From 40CM-4-68-19 sp036513415 (lineage in GTDB: Bacteria; Myxococcota; Myxococcia; Myxococcales; 40CM-4-68-19): a stretch of DNA of 64,000 bases. The translations under genes and the position numbers were made by a program. The stretch is taken from contig DATBZA010000171.1 of assembly GCA_036513415.1 (NCBI GenBank), forward strand, positions 1 through 64,000, given 5' to 3'. The notes below the pieces were generated by a model, which saw only the letters and a list, made by a program, of their open reading frames with translations, did not search any database and was not told the DNA's origin. Numbering within the stretch: the stretch's first letter is position 1; each line of letters opens with the position of its first letter. This document shows, in pieces, positions 58,199 through 64,000 of the stretch.

Positions 58199-58966
58199 AT
58201 GCTGTACGTGTTCTTTGTGGGGCACTGGCTCGCGAGCGTGTTCTTTCAGAGCTTTTTCCACCACCGGTATGCCGCGCACAAGATGTTCACCATGAAGCCG
58301 GGCGCGGAGCGCCGTCTGCACCTGCTCGCCTACCTCGTGCAGGGCGCCTCCTATCTGTCGCCGCGCGGATACGCCATCCTCCACCGGCAACACCACGCGT
58401 TCTCCGATACAGAGCGCGATCCGCACTCCCCCCGCTACTTCCGCGACGCGCTGCGGATGATGCTGCACACCAAGCATCGCTACGACGCCTATGCCTACCG
58501 GCGAGAAGAGCCGGAACCGCGCTTCGCCGGCGGATACCCGGAGTGGAAGCTCATCGACGAGACCCTCGGCCAGTCCTGGGCGATGCGCGTGGGCTGGGGC
58601 GCGCTCTACTCCGTGCCCTACTTCTTCCTCGCGACGCACTGGTGGCAGTGGGCGCTCTTGCCTCTGCAGTGGGTGATGGGTCCAATCCACGGCGCCATCG
58701 TCAACTGGTGCGGCCACAAGTATGGCTACCGCAGCTTCGACAACGGCGACCAGTCTCGCAACACGTTGCCTTTCGACGTGGTGACGATGGGCGAGCTCTT
58801 CCAGAACAACCATCACAAGTACCCGATGAGCCCCAACTTCGCGGCCCGCCGGTTCGAGATCGATCCCACCTGGCAGGTGATGCGCCTGCTCGCCAGGTTT
58901 CGAGTGATCGAGATCGCGACGCCCCAGCGCGCCGTCTACCCGCAGTTGCGGGAAGCCGCCGCCTGA
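58199..58966 (+). CDS. Membrane fatty acid (acyl-CoA) desaturase
   Basis: 255 residues from the ATG at 58199, preceded by AAGGAGG. Three histidine boxes of diiron desaturases: FHHRYAAHKMF, ILHRQHHAFSD and LFQNNHHKYPMSP. An extra NWCGHKYGYR sits between boxes two and three, as in delta-9 enzymes. Two or three hydrophobic spans flank box one and lie at ~140-170. It inserts a double bond into a fatty acyl chain in the inner membrane, using O2, so the organism sees oxygen at least sometimes. Confidence 0.9.
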   Translation: MLYVFFVGHWLASVFFQSFFHHRYAAHKMFTMKPGAERRLHLLAYLVQGASYLSPRGYAILHRQHHAFSDTERDPHSPRYFRDALRMMLHTKHRYDAYAYRREEPEPRFAGGYPEWKLIDETLGQSWAMRVGWGALYSVPYFFLATHWWQWALLPLQWVMGPIHGAIVNWCGHKYGYRSFDNGDQSRNTLPFDVVTMGELFQNNHHKYPMSPNFAARRFEIDPTWQVMRLLARFRVIEIATPQRAVYPQLREAAA

Positions 58967-59055
58967 CCGGGTAGAGCGAGCGCCGAGTCGTCGGTTGCGT
59001 TTCCGACGGTCCGTCCCCACCTTTGTCCGCCATCCAACAGACAATGGAGACGATC

Positions 59056-59433
59056 ATGCGGCGGATTCTTCTTTCGATTTCCGGGCTCATGCTCGCTTGT
59101 GCCACGAGCTCACCGAACCAGAACCAGATGAGCGAGACCCAGAGGGCCCAGAAGGACGCTCAACAGCATTATCAGGACGCGGTCAATTCCCAGAAGCACG
59201 CCTCGGATGAGCAACAGAAGGCCGAGCAGGCGCAGCAAGACGTATACACCGCTCAGAAGTCGTTGGCGGATGCGCAGTCGAGGCTCAAGAGCCAGCGAGC
59301 CAAGGCGGCCCAGGCGCAGCGTGATGCCGGGGAGGCGGGTCGCGACTCGCAGGAGAGTTCCGCGAAGAGCCAGGTCGACGCCATGCAACTCCAGGCGGGT
59401 GAGCCCTCGGGCAGCGCCACCCCTGCGCGATAA
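59056..59433 (+). CDS. Small Gln/Ala-rich coiled-coil lipoprotein
   Basis: 125 residues from the ATG at 59056 (GGAG seven bases ahead; ATG 59044 is an alternative). The lipoprotein signal MRRILLSISGLMLACATSS has Cys in MLAC. The rest is almost entirely charged and polar with a heptad-like pattern (AQKDAQQHYQDAVNSQK; AQSRLKSQRAKAAQAQRD), predicting a long coiled coil. Its codon use is more AT-tolerant than its neighbours. Likely an envelope spacer or peptidoglycan-associated protein; the family is not recognised. Confidence 0.75.
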   Translation: MRRILLSISGLMLACATSSPNQNQMSETQRAQKDAQQHYQDAVNSQKHASDEQQKAEQAQQDVYTAQKSLADAQSRLKSQRAKAAQAQRDAGEAGRDSQESSAKSQVDAMQLQAGEPSGSATPAR

Positions 59434-59449
59434 CGTTACCTGAAAGAGA

Positions 59450-59719
59450 TCACCGCAAGGGGCTGGTCCGCTTCAGATCAGTGGCATTCTTCGCGCCTTC
59501 CGTGATCGGCCCATGTCGAACGGGCACGACCGATGGGTTTCCACCGACGCCAGCCTCGTCTGTGACCGGCTGGGCGACGTCCTTGACCAGCGCCTGGAAG
59601 TCGCGTCCAGCAAGCCCCGGCTGTGCGTGCGCGAACCACGCTGCGGCGTCGGCCGCGGTTGCGGCGAGGCAATGGAAATACAGGGTGTCTCCATACCTTC
59701 GTACTCCGAATTCACGCAT
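59450..59719 (-). CDS. Hypothetical protein
   Basis: 89 residues (MREFGVRRYGDTLYF...). A short Cys-containing N-terminus is followed by an Ala-rich helix (AATAADAAAWFAHAQPG) and a Val/Gly-rich tail. No signal or motif. Codons are GC-rich, but overlapping frames are open as well, so the evidence is modest. The region 59720-59876 beyond it holds nothing else I can support. Confidence 0.4.
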   Translation of the reverse strand: MREFGVRRYGDTLYFHCLAATAADAAAWFAHAQPGLAGRDFQALVKDVAQPVTDEAGVGGNPSVVPVRHGPITEGAKNATDLKRTSPLR

Positions 59720-59876
59720 GGGTCCTCTTTGCCCGCCTGCTGCGGGCGTGTGACAACCTGTGCATCTTCCAAGCTTGCCGCCGCACGAACGCGCAGAAAG
59801 AACGAGCGAGCCCTCGATCGTTCCGACCTCCGTTCAAGCATGCGCTTGCCATTCGCCCGCCCGCGTTTCATGCGGG

Positions 59877-60278
59877 TCAGCGATCGGGCACCGGATGCTG
59901 CTGGGGGAGGCCGCTGTTGCGGATGAAGTCGGCCACCCGCTGCGACAGCGCCAGGGTTCCGGCTAGCGCATCGACGTCGGTACCGACCGCCTCGTCCACG
60001 AACCAGCCATCGCTCCGCAGCGTCGCGACCAAGGCGCGATCCTCGTGGGTCAGCACGGCCTCGAGCTGACCCTTGTACGGCTCATGGTCGACCACGTTGA
60101 ACCCGCGCGCCGCCAGCGCCCGGGCGAACGCTGCTCGCTCCGAGGGGTCCGCGGCCTTGACCGTCAGCTCGTAGAACGCGAGCTCCGCCCGGGTCGGGGG
60201 GTGCTCGGCGGGCCGCGGAGGCCAGTGGCCCTGCGGCGCGCAGGCAAGCCATGCGACCAGCGCCCACACGCGGAACAT
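59877..60278 (-). CDS. Putative lipoprotein of unknown function
   Basis: 133 residues from the ATG at 60278 (AGGAG about 10 bases ahead). The N-terminus MFRVWALVAWLACAPQG is a lipoprotein signal with Cys in WLAC. The mature part contains AELAFYELTVKAADPSERAA, FNVVDHEPYKGQLEAVLTHE (positional) and FVDEAVGTDVDALAGTLAL, an alpha/beta pattern reminiscent of ribonuclease E inhibitor RraB folds but not convincingly so. Divergent from the response regulator gene. Confidence 0.65.
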   Translation of the reverse strand: MFRVWALVAWLACAPQGHWPPRPAEHPPTRAELAFYELTVKAADPSERAAFARALAARGFNVVDHEPYKGQLEAVLTHEDRALVATLRSDGWFVDEAVGTDVDALAGTLALSQRVADFIRNSGLPQQHPVPDR

Positions 60279-60428
60279 GCCCGCTGCTTGCTCCTGGCGG
60301 GTGCCTTCGTCAATCCGGTCTCGAGCGGACCGGGTGGTTCCCGCTGCTCCGCCGCGCCTATCCACGGCAAATTGGGGTAGATTCGATGCCAATCGGCACT
60401 ACCCGGCACTTGCTGCAAGGGAGAGCGG

Positions 60429-60932
60429 ATGGAAGAGGCCACGCACGCCATCATCCTCGTCGTCGATGACGAGGCGGGCGTGCGCAACGCGCTCCGCCGG
60501 CTTCTCGAGGCCGACGATCATTCCGTCCTGCTGGCCGAGAACGGCGAAGAGGCGCTGAAGGTCCTTCAAGACATGCCGGTCCACATCGTCATCAGCGACC
60601 AGAACATGCCGGGTCTCTCCGGGATCGATCTGCTGAAGCTCGTCCGCGTGCGCCATCCGCGCATCGTCCGGATCCTCTTGACCGCGGACGAGCACCCCGA
60701 GGTCCCGGTCCGGTCGATCAACGAGAGCGAGGTCTACCGGTTCATCCGCAAGCCCTGGAACAACGCCGACGTCCGCACCATCGTGTCGCTCGCATTCGAG
60801 ATCGCGCGGCTGGAGCAGGAGAAGCGCCACCTGGTGATGATGATGCGAAGCAAGAGCGCTCCCTCGGGTGACCCCGCCGACATCGAATCCGAGCTGCTGC
60901 GTCTCGCCGAGGACGAGATGGGCAAGGACTGA
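60429..60932 (+). CDS. Response regulator, receiver domain only
   Basis: 167 residues with AGGGAGAG ahead of the ATG. Receiver features: LVVDDEAGVRNALRRLL, phospho-acceptor Asp in IVISDQNMPGLSGIDLLK, Thr in RILLTADEH and Lys in YRFIRKPWNNADVRTIV. The tail is helical and charged. It is a close paralog of the regulator at 62606-63121; both share the FIRKPWNNAD block. It converges with the PilT-like gene (20 bases between stops). The output is probably protein-protein, with no DNA-binding domain. Confidence 0.88.
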   Translation: MEEATHAIILVVDDEAGVRNALRRLLEADDHSVLLAENGEEALKVLQDMPVHIVISDQNMPGLSGIDLLKLVRVRHPRIVRILLTADEHPEVPVRSINESEVYRFIRKPWNNADVRTIVSLAFEIARLEQEKRHLVMMMRSKSAPSGDPADIESELLRLAEDEMGKD

Positions 60933-60951
60933 GCCGCGTCCGACCGCGCGA

Positions 60952-62604
60952 TCAGGCTTCGGCTTCGGCGAGCTTGAGCCCGCTCGCGTCCAGCGTCTTG
61001 CGCAGCTCGGCCTTCGCCACCGACTTCGCCAGCGCCTCCTCGGGCAGCACGAGCTTCTTGCGGACCAGATCGAGGAGCGCATCGTTGAGCGTCACCATGC
61101 CCTGGCCACGGCCCGTCTGCATGGTCGATGCGAGCTGGAAGGTCTTCCCTTCCCGGATCAGGTTGGACACCGCGCTGTTGGCGAGCAGCACCTCGCGCGC
61201 CGCCACCCGGCCGCCGCCCACTTTCTTGCAAAGGGTCTGCGTTACCACCGCCTTCAAGGATTCCGACAGCATGATGCGGATCTGCGACTGCCGGTCGGCG
61301 GGAAACTGGTCGATGATCCGGTCGACGGTGGAAGGGGCGGTGTTGGTGTGGAGGGTGCCGAAGACCAGGTGCCCGGTCTCGGCGGTCTCCAGGGCGATGG
61401 AGACCGTTTCCAGGTCGCGCATCTCGCCGATGAGCACGACGTCGGGATCCTCGCGCAGCGCTGCCCGCAGCGCGGCCTTGAAGCCCTGGGTGTGGACGCC
61501 TATCTCGCGCTGGTGGATCTGACACCGCTTGGGCGCGTGCACGAACTCGATCGGGTCCTCGATGGTGATGATGTTGTCGTCGCGGCTGCGGTTCACGTGG
61601 TCGATCATCGCCGCCAGCGTGGTGGACTTTCCCGAGCCCGTGGGCCCGGTGACCAGGATCAGCCCCTTGGGCAAGAAGCAGAGATCCAGCAGCTCCTTGG
61701 GAATCCCCATCTCCTCGGCGCTGAAGACCTTTCCCGGGATGCGGCGCATCACCGCCGCGATCCCCGAGCGGTCGCAGAAGAGGTTGACGCGGAATCGGGC
61801 GTCCCCGGTCTCGTAAGCGAAGTCGGCGTCCTTGGTGGTCGTCCATTGCTCGCGGTTGCGCTCGGGGGTGATGGTCCAGAGGATCTCTTCGAGCTCTTCC
61901 GCGGACGGCTCGCCCCAGCCCTGCAAGGGGCGGACGTCGCCATCGATGCGCAAAGCGGGCGTCCGGCCGCTGGTGAGGTGCAGGTCGGATGCTCCCTTGG
62001 AGCTGCACAGCTCCAGCAGCTGGAGCATGGCGGCGGCCGGATCGCCAGGGGCCTTGCCGACGGCTACCGCCGGCGGGCCGGAACCCTCGCGCGTCGCGGG
62101 GGCCCGCGCTGGAGGGCGAGAAGCGGCCGACACGGTGTGCAACGCGGGCTCCGGACGTGGGGCGGGAGCGGGCGACCTCCCGCGCAGCTTGGCGTCCGGG
62201 CGCTGGAACGTGTCGACGATCTCGAGCACCTCGCCGGGGTCCTGCGGCTCGGGAGGAGGGATCTCGATCGCGCCGGCGGGCCAGGCAGCGGGGACCCCGT
62301 CCGCGGCCCGGCGCACCTCCGCGAGCACGCCGTCTCCCACCGGCGCGAACTGGACGTGCACCCGGCCAGCGGGCGCTTCGTACTCGAACTCCTCGGACTC
62401 CGCACCCGAGAATGCGGCGGAGAGGTATTCGGGCATCAGCTCGGCGACCGCGGAGACGATGTGCGCGCTCGAGAGCGCCCGCTGCATCACTGGCTGCCTC
62501 GCGCTGCCGGGTCCCACCACATAGGCGGCGGAGCCGCTGGTCAGGACGAGCTTGTCCGCCTTGCGCAGGAACAGCACTTCCACGAACTTGTCGAGGCGCT
62601 TCAT
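60952..62604 (-). CDS. PilT-like type IV pilus retraction ATPase with an N-terminal extension
   Basis: 550 residues. Residues ~190-550 are a PilT/PilU-type ATPase: GASDLHLTSGRTPALRIDG, Walker A GPTGSGKSTTLAAMI, Asp box IITIEDPIEFVH, Walker B region ALREDPDVVLIGEMRD and His box TGHLVFGTLHTN. The first ~110 residues form an unknown alpha/beta domain (LFLRKADKLVLTSGSAAYVV), then a ~75-residue Pro/Ala linker. Canonical PilT is ~345 residues, so the extension is unusual and may be regulatory. It powers pilus retraction or a related motor. Confidence 0.88.
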   Translation of the reverse strand: MKRLDKFVEVLFLRKADKLVLTSGSAAYVVGPGSARQPVMQRALSSAHIVSAVAELMPEYLSAAFSGAESEEFEYEAPAGRVHVQFAPVGDGVLAEVRRAADGVPAAWPAGAIEIPPPEPQDPGEVLEIVDTFQRPDAKLRGRSPAPAPRPEPALHTVSAASRPPARAPATREGSGPPAVAVGKAPGDPAAAMLQLLELCSSKGASDLHLTSGRTPALRIDGDVRPLQGWGEPSAEELEEILWTITPERNREQWTTTKDADFAYETGDARFRVNLFCDRSGIAAVMRRIPGKVFSAEEMGIPKELLDLCFLPKGLILVTGPTGSGKSTTLAAMIDHVNRSRDDNIITIEDPIEFVHAPKRCQIHQREIGVHTQGFKAALRAALREDPDVVLIGEMRDLETVSIALETAETGHLVFGTLHTNTAPSTVDRIIDQFPADRQSQIRIMLSESLKAVVTQTLCKKVGGGRVAAREVLLANSAVSNLIREGKTFQLASTMQTGRGQGMVTLNDALLDLVRKKLVLPEEALAKSVAKAELRKTLDASGLKLAEAEA

Positions 62605-62605
62605 C

Positions 62606-63121
62606 TCAGGTCTCGAGAAGATCTGCTTCCGCCAGCAGCAGCAGCTCGGCTTCGAGGATGGGTGGCGGATCGCCCCGCTCGCGCGCGGCGCGGTATCGGC
62701 GGACGATCCCGAGAAGCTGGCGCCTCTCGTCCTCGAGCATGATCACGTCGAACGCCAGCTGAACGATGGTGCGCAGGTCGGCGTTGTTCCAGGGCTTGCG
62801 AATGAACCGGTAGATCTCGGCCTCGTTGATCGAGCGAACGGCGAGCTCCGGATCGGTGTCTCCCGTGAGCATGACGCGCAAGATCTGAGGGTGGCGCCGC
62901 CGGACGTCCTTGAGCAGATCGAGGCCCGAGATTCCGGGCATGTTGTTGTCGCTGATCAAGAGCTTCACGGGCTGCTCGCGCAGGACCTCGAGCGCCTCCT
63001 CCCCGCTTTCGGCGGTGAGGACCGTGTATCCGGCGTCGCCGAGGACCCGGCTCAGCGCCGTGCGCACGTGCTCCTCGTCGTCGACGACGAGGATCGTCCT
63101 TGCCGGGAGCATGTCGTTCAA
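62606..63121 (-). CDS. Response regulator, receiver domain only
   Basis: 171 residues. ILVVDDEEHVRTALSRVL, phospho-acceptor Asp in LLISDNNMPGISGLDLLK, Thr in RVMLTGDTDP and Lys in YRFIRKPWNNADLRTIVQ. It lies one base from the PilT-like start on the same strand and overlaps the upstream histidine kinase by four bases. The tail past ~130 is helical. Paralog of 60429-60932. The kinase-regulator-ATPase order suggests control of pilus motor activity, which is inference. Confidence 0.9.
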   Translation of the reverse strand: MNDMLPARTILVVDDEEHVRTALSRVLGDAGYTVLTAESGEEALEVLREQPVKLLISDNNMPGISGLDLLKDVRRRHPQILRVMLTGDTDPELAVRSINEAEIYRFIRKPWNNADLRTIVQLAFDVIMLEDERRQLLGIVRRYRAARERGDPPPILEAELLLLAEADLLET

Positions 63122-64000
63122 TTGCCACTCCGCGTCTGAAGTCCTCGGTTGGTCGCGGTCCCGGCGGGTTCCTCGCCGTTGATCGCTTCCTTCAGCCGCA
63201 CGCGGAAGACCGCGCCGCCTCCATCGCGGTCCAGGACCTCGGCCATCCCCTGGTGCCCGTCCGCCACCAGCTTCACCATGTAGAGCCCGAGCCCGAATCC
63301 CTTTCGGGGCCCGCCTTTCTTCGCCTCGACCGAACCGTACTTCTGGAACATCCCTTCCTTGAGGTCGCCCGGAATGCCAGGGCCTCGATCGGAGACCTCG
63401 ATCTCCACGGTGCCCTCGTGGTTCCGCATCGTCACCGAGACGTCCTTGCCGCTGGGCGTGTATTTCAGGGCATTGCCGAGCAGGTTCTCGATCGCGCGCC
63501 GGACCAGCTTTCCGTCGATGGACGCGACCGGGTTTCCGTCCACGACGGTGGAGAGATCGATGCGCTTGCGCCTTGCGGTCGGCTCCAGCGTCGCCGCTGC
63601 ATCGGCGATGAGCGCTCGCAGATTGACCGGGGAGCGCGCGATGGGAAGGTGCCCCGCTTCCAGGAGGCGGATCTGCAGGGCCTCCTCGAGCGATCCGAGC
63701 ATCGAGTCCGCCCCACGCAAGGCGGCTTGCACGTCTTCCCGCAGGCGGCCTTCGGGCACGTCCTCGAGGACCAGGTTGAGGTGCGCGATGATGCCCGCGA
63801 GCGGGCTGCGCATGTCGTGCACCATGAGCGAGAGCATCTCGTCCTTGGTGTTCTGCAACTCGGCGAGCTGCTTGAGCTGGAGCCGGATGAGCGCGTCCTG
63901 CGAACGGAGCCTGAGGAAGGAGCGCACCCGGAGGAGCAGCTCCCGCCGGTCGACCGGCTTGGTCAGGAAGTCGTCCGCGCCGGCCTGCAACCCGAGGTTC
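63118..64000 (-). CDS. Hybrid receiver-histidine kinase (5' partial)
   Basis: The frame is open to the window edge, so the start is missing. The visible part begins with the end of a receiver domain (GADDFLTKPVDRRELLLRV), then a helical linker, HisKA with the phospho-His in MVHDMRSPLAGIIAH, and HATPase motifs: IENLLGNALKYTPSG, DRGPGIPGD, and KGFGLGLYMVKLV. An N-terminal receiver fused to a kinase is common in myxobacterial signalling. It overlaps the next regulator gene by four bases. Confidence 0.9.
   Translation of the reverse strand, partial: NLGLQAGADDFLTKPVDRRELLLRVRSFLRLRSQDALIRLQLKQLAELQNTKDEMLSLMVHDMRSPLAGIIAHLNLVLEDVPEGRLREDVQAALRGADSMLGSLEEALQIRLLEAGHLPIARSPVNLRALIADAAATLEPTARRKRIDLSTVVDGNPVASIDGKLVRRAIENLLGNALKYTPSGKDVSVTMRNHEGTVEIEVSDRGPGIPGDLKEGMFQKYGSVEAKKGGPRKGFGLGLYMVKLVADGHQGMAEVLDRDGGGAVFRVRLKEAINGEEPAGTATNRGLQTRSGN

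Noticed and set aside
1..64000. rRNA, tRNA, prophage or insertion-sequence transposase genes
   Set aside because: None was recognised in either strand; I cannot run a tRNA search, so a missed tRNA is possible but no typical clover-leaf region stood out.

Overview
The window is strongly GC-rich, tightly packed DNA with many overlapping start and stop codons. The gene set (AidB, paired M16 peptidases, a PilT-like ATPase flanked by twin response regulators, several lipoproteins, and above all a huge investment in c-type cytochromes) suggests a myxobacterium or relative, perhaps near Anaeromyxobacter (Myxococcota). That placement is inference; no rRNA or tRNA was seen.

Region 1 (1-21,564) is the highlight. 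The left edge holds the end of a cytochrome c maturation gene (ccmI-like), a rhodanese-like protein and a MauE-type thiol-redox membrane protein. Converging on them is a minus-strand block of six genes that reads as a complete trans-envelope electron conduit. It comprises a ferredoxin/FAD/cytochrome-b inner-membrane oxidoreductase, a 20-heme and a 10-heme periplasmic cytochrome, an outer-membrane beta-barrel, a 14-heme lipoprotein cytochrome and a 3519-residue lipoprotein cytochrome with 98 CxxCH motifs by my count. The first four genes overlap by 17, 4 and 4 bases. The 98-heme protein resolves into a 3-heme N-cap, fifteen hexaheme modules and a 5-heme C-cap. The 14-heme protein has the same caps with a single complete hexaheme module.

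Region 2 (21,610-34,626) is general metabolism and envelope: alpha/beta hydrolase plus AidB, a class A penicillin-binding protein with an RlpA-like lipoprotein, an AI-2E family permease, an M16 peptidase pair, an orphan Imm53-type protein, an amine oxidase, an SRPBCC protein, a LURP/scramblase-like protein, a Nudix hydrolase and an OsmC protein. Region 3 (34,667-38,865) is an ECF sigma/anti-sigma/DUF4097 operon, a glycine-rich exported protein and a PP2C phosphatase. Region 4 (38,937-47,639) is a phosphate block: phoB, phoR, pstS, phoU, a metallophosphoesterase, a glycosyltransferase, ppk1 and a SixA-like phosphatase. No pstCAB is present. Region 5 (47,649-58,966) holds an M28 peptidase, GNAT, PlsC, a ureohydrolase, an M20 amidohydrolase, a YncE-like propeller, a CoA-transferase/enoyl-CoA hydratase/aminotransferase run, a GlcG-like protein and a fatty acid desaturase. 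Region 6 (59,056-64,000) has small lipoproteins, then a PilT-like ATPase flanked by two paralogous response regulators and a truncated hybrid histidine kinase.

A second unexpected signal is a family of three dispersed elements of about 79 nt (27,724-27,801; 37,571-37,649; 42,535-42,613 reversed). They share a bipartite hairpin with compensatory stem changes and a conserved tail. In two copies the first three bases, TAG, serve as the stop codon of the preceding gene.
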